Shown: piece after piece, positions 6,540-15,012 of the stretch
How the letters are laid out: the number at the start of each line of letters is the position of its first letter
Position numbering within the stretch: the first letter of the stretch is position 1
Assembly: GCA_016719055.1 (NCBI GenBank)
Contig: JADKAW010000007.1
Span: forward strand, 62,001-126,000
DNA from: Candidatus Rhodoferax mariagerensis
Lineage (GTDB): Bacteria > Pseudomonadota > Gammaproteobacteria > Burkholderiales > Burkholderiaceae_C
Direction of reading: 5' to 3'
Length of the DNA: 64,000 nt
Notes under the pieces: model-generated
Seen by the model: only the letters and a program-made list of their open reading frames with translations
Database searches by the model: none
What the model was told of the DNA's origin: nothing
Position numbers and translations under genes: made by a program

Positions 6540-7436
6540 ATGAATACGACAAAGTACAACAAATCCCTTCGCCTTGGCGTGTTGGCTCTGGTCGCGGTCG
6601 CCGCACTATCTGCCTGCGGGGGCGGCGATAGCGCAGAACCAAGCCTTGAACTCAACCTGATCGGACTGGAAGATCTGGGATCATCCGCCGTTTACGAAGG
6701 GTGGCTGATCGTCAACGGCACACCCGTCACAACCGGACGATTCTCTGTGAATGCCGCCGGGCAACTTAGTCAGTCTCGATTTGCGGTGGCACGCGACAAA
6801 GCCGATGCGGCCAGCGCCTTTGTACTGACCATTGAGCCTGCTGTCAATGATGTGCCCGCGCCGACGGACACCCACATGTTGGCTGGTGATTTCAATGCCA
6901 CCAAAACAAGTGCTACTTTGAGCATTGCGCATCCGGCGGCACTGGGCACCAATTTCAGTACTGCGGCTGCTAGCTTCATACTCACCACACCCACCAGCGT
7001 AGCCACCGACGATGAAGACCTGGGGATATGGTTTTTGAACATGGTGAACGGCGCACCGCAGCCCAGCATCGTCGCCCCTACCTTGCCCAAAGGCTGGGTC
7101 TATGAAGGTTGGGTGGTCGTGAACGGCAACCCCATCAGCACCGGGCGATTTACCGCGCTCAATGTGGCTGACTCTGATGGGGCCGGCCCGGCGGCCGGCC
7201 CTCTGGGGTCGCCACCGTTTCCAGGCCAGGACTTTGTGAATCCGCCGATCAAACTGCCAGGGGGCATGGCGGTCATATCGGTCGAGCCTGAGTTGGACAA
7301 CAGTACGGCACCTTTCACGCTCAAGCCGCTGGTTGGCCCGATTGGCGCAGCTCTTGCCCCCACCGTTCAAACTCTCACCAACACGGTGGGAACAGGCGCT
7401 ACATTGCCAAGAGGCAGCGTCACATTGTCCCGCTAG
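6540..7436 (+). CDS. Lipoprotein with two RskA-C-like repeats
   Basis: A 298-residue secreted protein. The N terminus is a lipoprotein signal (hydrophobic helix, then LSAC, Cys at about 26, followed by Gly-rich CGGGDSAEP). The mature part contains two related units: one begins YEGWLIVNGTPVTTGRF (about 55), the other YEGWVVVNGNPISTGRF (about 187); both end near a TIEP or SVEPELD strand. This resembles the extracellular C-terminal domain of RskA-type anti-sigma factors, here without a sigma-binding part. Ribosome site TTTTTGGAGC precedes ATG 6540. It heads an operon with a response regulator and kinase 65 bp downstream, so it may be a periplasmic sensor partner or target. Function not known. 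Confidence 0.7.
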   Translation: MNTTKYNKSLRLGVLALVAVAALSACGGGDSAEPSLELNLIGLEDLGSSAVYEGWLIVNGTPVTTGRFSVNAAGQLSQSRFAVARDKADAASAFVLTIEPAVNDVPAPTDTHMLAGDFNATKTSATLSIAHPAALGTNFSTAAASFILTTPTSVATDDEDLGIWFLNMVNGAPQPSIVAPTLPKGWVYEGWVVVNGNPISTGRFTALNVADSDGAGPAAGPLGSPPFPGQDFVNPPIKLPGGMAVISVEPELDNSTAPFTLKPLVGPIGAALAPTVQTLTNTVGTGATLPRGSVTLSR

Positions 7437-7501
7437 GTCCAACAATTTCGTCTGCATGGAAGCTGGTGTCGTTCGTGCATGCACAATTCGTTGCATCCAC
7501 C

Positions 7502-8224
7502 ATGGCCAACACCACCCATCAAACAGAGCGTCGGGTACTCGTCATTGAAGACGAGCCCGACATTTCTGCGCTTTTGAAACTTCACCTGAGCGAATTACCG
7601 GCCCAGGTGACGTGTGTGCCTGACGGTCGCATGGGCCTTCAAATGGCCCTGGAGAAGGGTCCATGGCACGCGCTGGTTCTGGACCTGCGTTTGCCCAGCA
7701 TGAACGGACTGGATGTTTGCCGGGAATTGCGCCTGCGTGGCGACCGGCTGCCGATTTTGATGCTGACGGCCCTTGGTTCCGAGCTGGACCGGGTGCTTGG
7801 ACTGGAACTGGGTGCCGACGACTACCTGACCAAGCCTTTTAGCGTGCTGGAGTTGCAGGCTCGCCTGCGCGCGCTGTGGCGCCGCGTACCCGACAAGAAC
7901 ATTCCTCCCATCATGGACTCGCCTGGCGAACCGCAAGCGCTAAAGCTTGCAGCGCTGCACATTGACCGCAGCAAGCGTCGCGTGTGGCTGCGCGGTCTTG
8001 AACTATTGCTGACCCCGCGCGAATTTGACTTGCTGTGGTATTTTGCCCACCATCCTGGTCACGCCTTCAGCCGCAGCGAGTTGCTCGCCGAGGTCTGGGG
8101 CTACGGCCACGACGGCTACGACCACACCGTGAACACCCACATCAACCGGCTGCGAAACAAGCTGGGTGATGGATACATCCACACGGTATGGGGCATCGGC
8201 TATCGTTTTGAGGTGCCCGTATGA
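7502..8224 (+). CDS. OmpR/PhoB-family response regulator
   Basis: A 240-residue transcription factor. The receiver domain (about 10-125) has the acidic pair in VIEDEPD, phospho-acceptor Asp61 in VLDLRLPS, Thr/Ser in LMLTALG and Lys in LTKPFS. The C-terminal winged helix (about 145-238) has LTPREFDLLWYF and the recognition region VNTHINRLRNKLG. ATG 7502 is preferred to an upstream GTG at 7466 because the receiver then starts at the normal place. It overlaps the kinase gene by 4 bp (ATGA). It probably binds the four 11-bp repeats upstream of the lipoprotein gene. Confidence 0.95.
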   Translation: MANTTHQTERRVLVIEDEPDISALLKLHLSELPAQVTCVPDGRMGLQMALEKGPWHALVLDLRLPSMNGLDVCRELRLRGDRLPILMLTALGSELDRVLGLELGADDYLTKPFSVLELQARLRALWRRVPDKNIPPIMDSPGEPQALKLAALHIDRSKRRVWLRGLELLLTPREFDLLWYFAHHPGHAFSRSELLAEVWGYGHDGYDHTVNTHINRLRNKLGDGYIHTVWGIGYRFEVPV

Positions 8225-9732
8225 GCGCTGCGGGTGCAATGCTGCGCCTATGGACGCGCCTGGATGTTCGCTTGGCGCTGGTTGTCGTGATCAGTATGGG
8301 TGTTTTGAGCGCGGTTTTGGTGGTCTTGCAGGGTCAACAAGTTCAGCGCCAAAAAGACGCGATGACCCAGTGGCAAAGCCTCAACCTGGCGCGCTACATC
8401 GCTGATCGGCAAGCTGAGCCCATGGTGAATGAACGGGGGGACTTTCGGCCAGATGCGTTGGCAAACATCGCGATGTACGTGAGCATGATTCAGCCGTCCC
8501 TGGAGATCTATTTGCTCGACACACAGGGCGCCATCGTGCAGCACAGCCTGCCAAAGCCTGGCCCACAAATCAAGCAGGTGAAACTGTGGGACGTGCGGGA
8601 CCTGCTGGGCAGTGCCACGCCGCGGCTGCCGATTTACGGGGACGACCCGCACCGCCCGGAAAGTGCCAACCTGGTCTCGGTGGCTGGTCTGCCCAACAAT
8701 GCCCAGCCTCTGGGATACCTGTATGTTGTTTTGCGTGGTGAGCAAGCCCGCTTGCTACAGCAGAAAGAAGCCGAAGCCTCGCAGCGTGTTGTGGTCTGGG
8801 GCGCTGGTTTGCTGGCCGTCGCACTGGCCGCTGGGGTGATCGTCGCCACCCAGACCATCATTACCCGCCGTCTACGCCTTCTGGCGGAGCAATTGCAGGA
8901 CTTCTGGCAACCCGAAGGTCAACCCCCGCCAGGCACCGTCGGCAAAGGTGATGAGATAGACCGGGTGACAGATGCCGCTGATGAATTACAACAGCGCGTG
9001 CGCCAACAATTTCAACGGCTTGAGGACAATGACCGTATGCGACGCGAGCTGGTGAGCAATGTTTCGCACGACCTGCACACACCATTGGCCAATATTCAGG
9101 GCTATGTAGAAACCATGCTGCTGCGCGGTGACCAGCTGACGCCCGACACCCGGGAACAGTATTTGCGCACCACACTGCACCATTGCCAGCGACTCGGTCG
9201 GCGCGTGGCTGAGTTGTTTGAGCTGTCCAAACTGGAATCCGGACAGACGCAGGCGCAACTGGAGCCGTTTTGCATCGCAGAACTGCTCAACGATGTCGTT
9301 CAACACCAGCAAATGGCCGCCCGACAGGCGGGCATCACTTTGCGCCTGACCGATGATTCCGATCGAAATGTGTGCGTTGTGGCCGATATCGGACTGATCG
9401 AGCGGGTGCTGCAAAATCTGGTGGACAACGCTTTGCGACACACCCCACGCGACGGTTTGGTAGAGTTAACCGTCAGTGTCGAGGGCAATCGCGTGCGGGT
9501 TCGAGTGAATGACAGTGGTTGCGGTATTGCCGAGCAGGACCTGCCCCACATCTTTGAGCGCTACTGGACAACCCGGATGACCGCCGCCGACGCGACCCAG
9601 CCGTCCATCAGCAGTGGCCTGGGTCTGGCGATTGTTCGCCGCATTCTTGAACTTCATGGCAGCAGCATCCATGTACGTTCAGCGCTCCAGAGTGGCACCG
9701 AGTTTAGCTTTGCCTTGCCAGCGGCGGGGTAA
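8221..9732 (+). CDS. Sensor histidine kinase (partner of the OmpR-type regulator)
   Basis: A 503-residue inner-membrane kinase. Transmembrane helix at about 18-38, a periplasmic sensor loop (about 40-185), second helix at about 193-213, a HAMP-like linker, then the HisKA domain with His283 in NVSHDLHTPLANIQG and a HATPase domain with N box NLVDNALRHTP, G1 DSGCGI, F box IFERYW and G2 GLGLAIV. It should autophosphorylate on His283 and phosphorylate the regulator encoded just upstream (4-bp overlap). The sensor domain is not one I recognise, so the signal is unknown. Confidence 0.95.
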   Translation: MSAAGAMLRLWTRLDVRLALVVVISMGVLSAVLVVLQGQQVQRQKDAMTQWQSLNLARYIADRQAEPMVNERGDFRPDALANIAMYVSMIQPSLEIYLLDTQGAIVQHSLPKPGPQIKQVKLWDVRDLLGSATPRLPIYGDDPHRPESANLVSVAGLPNNAQPLGYLYVVLRGEQARLLQQKEAEASQRVVVWGAGLLAVALAAGVIVATQTIITRRLRLLAEQLQDFWQPEGQPPPGTVGKGDEIDRVTDAADELQQRVRQQFQRLEDNDRMRRELVSNVSHDLHTPLANIQGYVETMLLRGDQLTPDTREQYLRTTLHHCQRLGRRVAELFELSKLESGQTQAQLEPFCIAELLNDVVQHQQMAARQAGITLRLTDDSDRNVCVVADIGLIERVLQNLVDNALRHTPRDGLVELTVSVEGNRVRVRVNDSGCGIAEQDLPHIFERYWTTRMTAADATQPSISSGLGLAIVRRILELHGSSIHVRSALQSGTEFSFALPAAG

Positions 9733-9944
9733 GTCAGTCCCCTGTGGCGGCATTCATTTTGAGATTGCCGCCACCGACTCGGGCAGCAATTTGTATCTGA
9801 GCGCAGAGGACATTGCCATTCGCCTGATATAGCCCAAGCAGCACGACTTCATTGATGAAGCACCACAAAACTTGTTACGAGAAGCCTTTTCCATGGCGGG
9901 GTTTACCTAATTGGCCGGGCGCATCGTCTTCACCATAAGAGACC
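9733..9944 (+). other. Intergenic region after the kinase
   Basis: About 210 bases with no convincing gene. It may hold eroded coding sequence belonging to the LysR fragment that follows, but I cannot align it. Confidence 0.4.
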
Positions 9945-10154
9945 ATGCCAATGCCTGACACGCTGCGAGCTGGGATTGGCCGTAGCTTCGCAATCTTGGC
10001 CGAGCGCGACTACGTGATCGTTTCCGTTTTGCCTGAGGCCTCGCCGCCAAAGTTCCCCGTCTGCTTGGTGAAGCACCGTGAGCTGATGCCGCAAACACGC
10101 CGGCGCTCGGTGGTGGACTATTTAACCCAGGCGCTCAAGTCCTTGGTGTCTTGA
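9945..10154 (+). pseudogene. C-terminal fragment of a LysR-family regulator
   Basis: About 60 residues (from AGIGRSFAIL to the stop) match the end of a LysR effector domain: the AGxG turn, an L-P-E strand, PVCLVKHRELMPQTRRRSVVDYLTQAL as the usual final strand and helix. The DNA-binding domain and most of the effector domain are absent upstream, where only non-coding sequence is seen after the kinase. It is a remnant left by deletion or insertion, not a working gene. Confidence 0.55.
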
Positions 10155-10189
10155 TCAGCCAACTTTTCATTGCGTCGGGCACGAACGGA

Positions 10190-10738
10190 TCACACTGCGC
10201 CAGAGTATTCCCCACGAGCTGGATAGTCCTTGGCAATGGCGAAATCAATCGCGCCCAGCAAATCCTGAAACTGGGGGCGGGCAAACGGCATGGTTTGCAC
10301 CGCTCCGTAGTACAGCGTGCCATCAGGGCGAACGATGAACACACCAGGCTCAGAAAACAGGGCGGGCTCTTCGATGCCGATGGATGTTTGGCCGCGCGAA
10401 GTGCTGATGTACAAGCCCCATTCGCGGGCTGCCCTGAGGCTCAGGCCGTAGCCAAACTTTACAGCGCTGGCCTTCACCTTGGTGGCCATTTGTTGGCCAC
10501 GGTCGGCATCGTCGCTGCTGATGGCCACCACCTGCACGCCACGGCTTGCAAACTCGGGAGCCAACCGTTCCAGTTCCATCAAGTATTTGGCACAGATCGG
10601 ACAGTGCAAACCGCGATAAAAAACCAACAGGTCAAAGGTGTCGCCAGGCTGAGCGCCGAGCACAAAGCGGCCTCCTTGCGTCAAGGGCACATTCAGGGCT
10701 GGCACAGGGAAGCGAGGAAGAAGGGATTGGCTGCGCAT
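10190..10738 (-). CDS. AhpC/TSA-family peroxiredoxin-like protein
   Basis: A 182-residue thioredoxin-fold protein. The redox site is YRGLHCPICAKYL with Cys46 and Cys49 (a CxxC rather than the single peroxidatic Cys of classical AhpC), followed by VVAISSDDADRG and the usual PGVFIVRPDGTLYYG strand. It probably reduces peroxides or acts as a thiol oxidoreductase in the cytoplasm, as no signal peptide is present. I start it at 10738, where AAAGGAAA precedes ATG; a longer start at 10768 is possible. It is divergent from the AraC-type gene, with 83 bp between the starts, so that regulator is a likely controller. Confidence 0.85.
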   Translation of the reverse strand: MRSQSLLPRFPVPALNVPLTQGGRFVLGAQPGDTFDLLVFYRGLHCPICAKYLMELERLAPEFASRGVQVVAISSDDADRGQQMATKVKASAVKFGYGLSLRAAREWGLYISTSRGQTSIGIEEPALFSEPGVFIVRPDGTLYYGAVQTMPFARPQFQDLLGAIDFAIAKDYPARGEYSGAV

Positions 10739-10821
10739 CGGGTTTCCTTTGATGATTAGAGAAGTCATTATCCTGTACTATATGCAATCATAAGTTTAAT
10801 TATTATTGCTTTTCGTTCAGT

Positions 10822-11592
10822 ATGACGATATCAATCAACGCAGACACTCCACGACTCGACCGCCTGTCTGCCCTGTTGTTGGCCGTGGCCCCCCGTGTGG
10901 TACCCCTGTACCCCCACGTTGGGGGAGCCAACACGCTCTGGATCGGCCTGATAGCCGAGCCCTCCAGCTCAGCGCCACACAGTGTGGCCATCACCCCAAG
11001 CCAAGGCACTGCCAAGGCAGATGTGGCATTTCAGGTTCACCTGGAGGGTCCTGCTGCCCCTTTGTTGATGCGCGAGTTTGCACAGCCCCTGGTGCTTAAG
11101 CTGGTGGACGCCGATGCAGCGCTGCACTTGGTTGTGCAGGTGCTGTGGATAGAAATAGTGTCTCCGCGCTGTGGGCAACCGGTCATGTTGACCCATGCAG
11201 GCAACATGCTTTTCATTGGGTTGCTTCGCCATCTCGTGGGCCATCCGAGGGCAGAGAGGGGCTTGTTTTCTGGCTTGAGCGACCCGCGCATTGCCAAGGC
11301 GCTGGTAGCCATGCACGCCCATCCGCAGCTGAGTTGGAACCTGGCCACTTTGGCGGAGCATGCGGGCATGTCACGTACGTCCTTTGCCACTCACTTTAAA
11401 AGCATCATGGGCACTTCACCTGGCAAGTACCTGGCTCAGATACGCTTGCTCGTGGCGCAGCGGGCGGTACAGTCGGGCACAAGACTAAAGGGTGCAGCAA
11501 GTCAATCGGGCTACAAGGATGCGTCCGCACTGTCACGTGCACTTGGGCGACACACGAAATACCTTGAGTCTGCAACTCAGTCGCCAATTTGA
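10822..11592 (+). CDS. AraC-family transcriptional regulator
   Basis: A 256-residue regulator. The N-terminal cupin-type domain (about 10-155, ending in the GNMLFIGLLRHL helix that often precedes AraC domains of the cupin_6 group) is followed by a double helix-turn-helix: WNLATLAEHAGMSRTSFATHF and a second one around QRAVQSGTRLKGAASQSGYKDASALSRAL. The canonical final motif is somewhat changed (SALSRALGRH instead of the usual FxRxFK), but the fold looks complete. It lies back to back with the peroxiredoxin gene and probably controls it. The radical SAM gene starts 35 bp downstream on the same strand. Confidence 0.88.
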   Translation: MTISINADTPRLDRLSALLLAVAPRVVPLYPHVGGANTLWIGLIAEPSSSAPHSVAITPSQGTAKADVAFQVHLEGPAAPLLMREFAQPLVLKLVDADAALHLVVQVLWIEIVSPRCGQPVMLTHAGNMLFIGLLRHLVGHPRAERGLFSGLSDPRIAKALVAMHAHPQLSWNLATLAEHAGMSRTSFATHFKSIMGTSPGKYLAQIRLLVAQRAVQSGTRLKGAASQSGYKDASALSRALGRHTKYLESATQSPI

Positions 11593-11627
11593 TCAGCACT
11601 GAAAGAGGCACAGCAGGTGGCCGTTGA

Positions 11628-13121
11628 ATGACAACCAGCGGCATTCGCTGCAACGGCAAGCAGCCTGAGTGTAAGAATCAGTTTGCTGAGTCGACAAACT
11701 CAGGTATGAGTAAATTACTAAGCACGAACGACATCAAACAATGGCAGGCCTTCGCCTTGCCAAACCGAGCTGACGGGCTCGCCGCGCTTGAGCGAACCCG
11801 GCAACGCATGCAAGACGCGGGGCAATGGGCGCCATGGCAAATGTTGGGTCGGCGCATGGCGATAGGCTGCGTCGCGCTTGAGATCACGCAGCGCTGCAAC
11901 CTCGACTGCAGTTACTGCTATTTGTCAGAGTCGTCCGAGGCTCTGACAGATATCCCGCTGCAAGAGGTATTGCGCCGCATCGACCTGATTCATGACCACT
12001 ATGGTCCCCATACCGATGTTCAAATCACCGGTGGCGACCCCACGCTGCGCCAACGTGACGAGCTGGTGGCGATCGTGCGGTACGTCAAAGAAAAGGGAAT
12101 GCGGTCGTCCCTGTTCACCAATGGCATCAAGGCCACGCGGGAACTGCTGAGCGAACTCTGTGACGCAGGCCTTGAAGACGTGGCCTTTCATGTAGACATG
12201 ACCCAAGGTCGTCAGGGTTACGCGAATGAACTGGATCTCAATCGCCTGCGTGAGACTTACATTGACCGAGCCCGCGGTCTGCCACTGGCGGTGATCTTCA
12301 ATACCACCACTTTCCCTGGCAACTTTCATGAAATACCTGCACTGGTCAAATTTTTTGTGAGTCACGCCAACGTGGTTCGTTTTGCGTCGTTTCAAGTTGG
12401 AGCCGACACAGGGCGGGGCACTGAGCGTGCCCGCGTCACGGTGAACCCAGAAACCGTTATGCAGGCTATACGCGAAGGTGCCGGTGCCAACCTGAACTTT
12501 GGCGCGGCAAGTGCCGGGCACGCCCAGTGCAATGGCTATGCCTATGGATTGATCGTGAATGGCCGGGTTCACGATATGTTCAAAGACGCCGCATTTGTGC
12601 ATCACCTTTTGGCAAGCAGTGCGCACCTGACGATCAACCGAACCAGAAAGATTGAAGTGGTGCAAACAGCGCTGCGCTATTTGGTGCGCCACCCAGGTGT
12701 ATTGATCGGCGCGTTGGGACGTTTCGCAGCGTTAGTTTGCAAGTACCCCAAAGACTTTATTCAAGGACGCGGCAAAGTGGGCAAGATTTCCTTTTTTGTC
12801 CACAACTTCATGGATGCACAAGCACTTGACAAAGAGCGCTGTGAGGCGTGCTCGTTCATGGTGATGACGCCAGAAGGGCCGATGTCGATGTGTGTACACA
12901 ACGCCAAACGTGATGATTACCTGCTCGTGCCCGCCAAGATCAAGCACGAACACACAATCAAGTTCTTTAACCCGGTCACAGGCGTGCTGGACGACCACAG
13001 ACCGACCCAACTGGCCGTCTCACTCAACCGCAAGAATGCGCGGGGTCGCGCCAAAACTGGCGACTTGCCAACGCAGATCCCACCTGAGAAAAAGCGCGAA
13101 ACAAGTTGTGCGCAGCAGTGA
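11628..13121 (+). CDS. Radical SAM protein with extra C-terminal cysteines
   Basis: A 497-residue (or 471 if ATG 11706 is used) radical SAM enzyme. The [4Fe-4S] motif is CNLDCSYC (Cys90, 94, 97), followed by the TGGDPTLR strand and NGIKATRELL. Around residues 410-440 there is a second cysteine group (ERCEACSFMV ... GPMSMCVHNA), suggesting an auxiliary cluster. A Pro/Asp-rich basic tail of 60 residues ends the protein. Substrate unknown. The C-terminal pattern reminds me of radical SAM enzymes acting on lipids (Tes-like), but this is weak inference. AGGTGG precedes 11628. First gene of a same-strand cluster with a DUF547 lipoprotein, an FG-GAP-like protein and a DUF1223 protein. Confidence 0.85.
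   Translation: MTTSGIRCNGKQPECKNQFAESTNSGMSKLLSTNDIKQWQAFALPNRADGLAALERTRQRMQDAGQWAPWQMLGRRMAIGCVALEITQRCNLDCSYCYLSESSEALTDIPLQEVLRRIDLIHDHYGPHTDVQITGGDPTLRQRDELVAIVRYVKEKGMRSSLFTNGIKATRELLSELCDAGLEDVAFHVDMTQGRQGYANELDLNRLRETYIDRARGLPLAVIFNTTTFPGNFHEIPALVKFFVSHANVVRFASFQVGADTGRGTERARVTVNPETVMQAIREGAGANLNFGAASAGHAQCNGYAYGLIVNGRVHDMFKDAAFVHHLLASSAHLTINRTRKIEVVQTALRYLVRHPGVLIGALGRFAALVCKYPKDFIQGRGKVGKISFFVHNFMDAQALDKERCEACSFMVMTPEGPMSMCVHNAKRDDYLLVPAKIKHEHTIKFFNPVTGVLDDHRPTQLAVSLNRKNARGRAKTGDLPTQIPPEKKRETSCAQQ
11686..11703 (+). promoter_or_regulatory. Small inverted repeat before alternative start 11706
   Basis: CTGAGT and ACTCAG flank a 6-bp spacer, ending two bases before ATG 11706. If translation starts at 11706, this hairpin would sit over the ribosome site; if it starts at 11628, it is inside the coding sequence and probably without meaning. 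Confidence 0.25.
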
Positions 13122-13180
13122 AACCGCAGTCGTTGTTTGGCACAGGCACAACGTCTACCGAGCAAATCCGAAAGACATCA

Positions 13181-13957
13181 ATGAATAGAACTCTCCAACA
13201 GTTGCTGACGTTTTTTGCCATCGTGCTACTGGTCGGTTGCGCGTCAGTGCCACGCCCTGCTGTAAAGAATTTCGAGCCGTCTGCGCCGCCTTATGATGCT
13301 TGGGCCAAAGTGTTGGCAAATCATGTCGATGAGCAAGGGCGGGTGGATTTTGCGGGTGTTGCGCGCGACCGCGCCGACCTTGACCAATTCGTTGCCTATA
13401 TATATGACTATGGGCCAAACATCCTGCCCGAACTGTTTCCCACGCCAGCGCATGTGTTGGCTTATCACATCAACGCCTACAACGCTTTGGCCATGCACAA
13501 GGTGGTGCAAACCGGTATCCCCAAAACACTGGCGGGACCGATCAAAGTGGGTTTTTTTGCACTTGGAAAAGTGCAGGTCGGTGGTGAGCCCATTTCTTTG
13601 TATGACTACGAAAACAAGGTGATTCGCGCGTTGGGCGAGGTGCGTATTCATATGGCGCTGAACTGCATGTCAGTGGGTTGTCCGCGTTTGCCACGTGAGG
13701 TGTTTACACCCGAGCGGCTTGAGGCACAGTTGCAGCGTGAAGCTGTACGGTTCTTCAATGAAGCCCGCAACGTGCAAGTAAGCCATGCTGACAGAACGGT
13801 CTGGTATTCGGAGATTCTGAAGTTTTATCGGTCAGATTTTTTGGCACAGGCCACCTCGCTTGCGGCCTACGTCAATCGCTTTCGGGACATGCCCCTACCG
13901 GACGACTATGCAGAAAAGTTCATTGATTACGACTGGACCATCAATCAGCAACCGTAA
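13181..13957 (+). CDS. DUF547 lipoprotein
   Basis: A 258-residue lipoprotein. The N terminus has a hydrophobic helix and the lipobox LVGC (Cys at about 21); ATG 13181 is the only start that gives this signal. The mature protein is a DUF547 domain (about 45-235): VDFAGVARDRADLDQFV, AYHINAYNALAMHKV, SLYDYENKVIR, IHMALNCMSVGCPRLP, then a tail with WYSEILKFYRSDF. The two cysteines in NCMSVGCP are a conserved family feature. Enzymatic function of DUF547 is not established. It follows the radical SAM gene by 59 bp and is likely co-transcribed. Confidence 0.88.
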   Translation: MNRTLQQLLTFFAIVLLVGCASVPRPAVKNFEPSAPPYDAWAKVLANHVDEQGRVDFAGVARDRADLDQFVAYIYDYGPNILPELFPTPAHVLAYHINAYNALAMHKVVQTGIPKTLAGPIKVGFFALGKVQVGGEPISLYDYENKVIRALGEVRIHMALNCMSVGCPRLPREVFTPERLEAQLQREAVRFFNEARNVQVSHADRTVWYSEILKFYRSDFLAQATSLAAYVNRFRDMPLPDDYAEKFIDYDWTINQQP

Positions 13958-14102
13958 GCAAAACCTTGCACATGGCGTGATCTGAAAGCAGAGTCAGACG
14001 CAGCGGTTTGTCATGTCGCGCCGCTGCAGGTGAATTTGTTCACAGTCACGCCCAAACCGACGCACCCTATGAGAATATTTTCTTCTTCTTTTTTGCCAGT
14101 CA

Positions 14103-14109
14103 TTTTTTT
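14103..14109 (+). other. T7 tract that splits a signal peptide from its gene
   Basis: ATG 14069 opens a frame encoding MRIFSSSFLPVIF and then runs out of frame at a run of seven T. Removing one T joins it to CALLPVGLQASTLA of the following protein, giving a textbook Sec signal peptide. Either a slipped homopolymer, a real frameshift, or a sequencing error. Confidence 0.6.
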
Positions 14110-14114
14110 GCGCA

Positions 14115-14984
14115 TTGCTGCCCGTCGGCTTGCAGGCCAGCACGTTGGCGATGACTTCTGCTCATCAGGCCTGTGATGTCGTGACTCAGCCGAACGTTAA
14201 CGCATTCCTTCCCCCTGCCGTACAACAGCGGCTTGCGCAAAGTCAAGTCACCTCAGGGATGCGCGACATTGCCTGGGTGTGGCTGGGCTCACCCACTTCA
14301 CGTTACGCCCATGCGGCACTGGGATCACGGCAACATGCGGCCAGTCTGCATGTGCTTCCAAACTTGGCGCATGCGCAGCTACTGACCTATTCACTCCCGC
14401 TGCATCGTGTGATTGAGGACCGCATACCACGGCTCGTTGACCTGGACGGCGATGGGCGCGACGAAATCATTCTGGTGGAGGCAGATGCCTCGTACGGCGC
14501 GGCATTGGTGGTCTACGGTTTGCGAAACGGAGCGATTGCTGAACTGGCACGTGGTCCGCATGTGGGCACTACTACGCGTTGGCTCAATCCATTGGGCGTC
14601 GCCGATTTCGACGGCGATGGCATACTTGATCTGGCCAGCGTGACCACACCGCACATTGGTGGCGTTCTTACACTGCATCACTACCGCCCGCCACGGTTGG
14701 AGCCCTATGCACGCGCCACCGATGTCACCAATCACCGACTGGGCGAACTGGAGCAGCAACTTGCAGTGATTGCGCCACAAGCGGGCCAGTGGCCTGCCAT
14801 TCTGATTCCTGACATGCAGTTGACGGCGTTGCGAGTCTTGCGCTGGGATTCCCCCGGGCAATGGACCGAGCTGGCTCGTCCGCTGGTGTTGCCAGCACGC
14901 GTAGAGCGCTTCACCCCCCTGGACGGTGGGGGGTGTTTGAAACTGACTGACGGAAGTTGGTGGCGTGTGACGCTTGCGCCATGA
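14115..14984 (+). CDS. Exported FG-GAP/VCBS-like protein, signal peptide frameshifted
   Basis: A 289-residue frame beginning at a TTG, preceded in another frame by what looks like its own signal-peptide start at 14069. The protein contains two calcium-loop repeats of FG-GAP/VCBS type: LVDLDGDGRDEIILVEAD (about 110) and VADFDGDGILDLASVTTP (about 160), and looks like a fragment of a beta-propeller. If the T7 tract at 14103-14109 had one T less, the protein would start at 14069 with a clean export signal. As written, export would be lost or rest on a poor start. Lies 111 bp after the DUF547 gene and 28 bp before the DUF1223 gene. Confidence 0.65.
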   Translation: MLPVGLQASTLAMTSAHQACDVVTQPNVNAFLPPAVQQRLAQSQVTSGMRDIAWVWLGSPTSRYAHAALGSRQHAASLHVLPNLAHAQLLTYSLPLHRVIEDRIPRLVDLDGDGRDEIILVEADASYGAALVVYGLRNGAIAELARGPHVGTTTRWLNPLGVADFDGDGILDLASVTTPHIGGVLTLHHYRPPRLEPYARATDVTNHRLGELEQQLAVIAPQAGQWPAILIPDMQLTALRVLRWDSPGQWTELARPLVLPARVERFTPLDGGGCLKLTDGSWWRVTLAP

Positions 14985-15012
14985 AAACCCATTTTCAACC
15001 CAGGAGCGCTCT

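Noticed and set aside
6681..7496. A 271-residue minus-strand frame over the lipoprotein gene
   Set aside because: Antisense to a lipoprotein with clear signal and internal repeats, and it lacks any domain.
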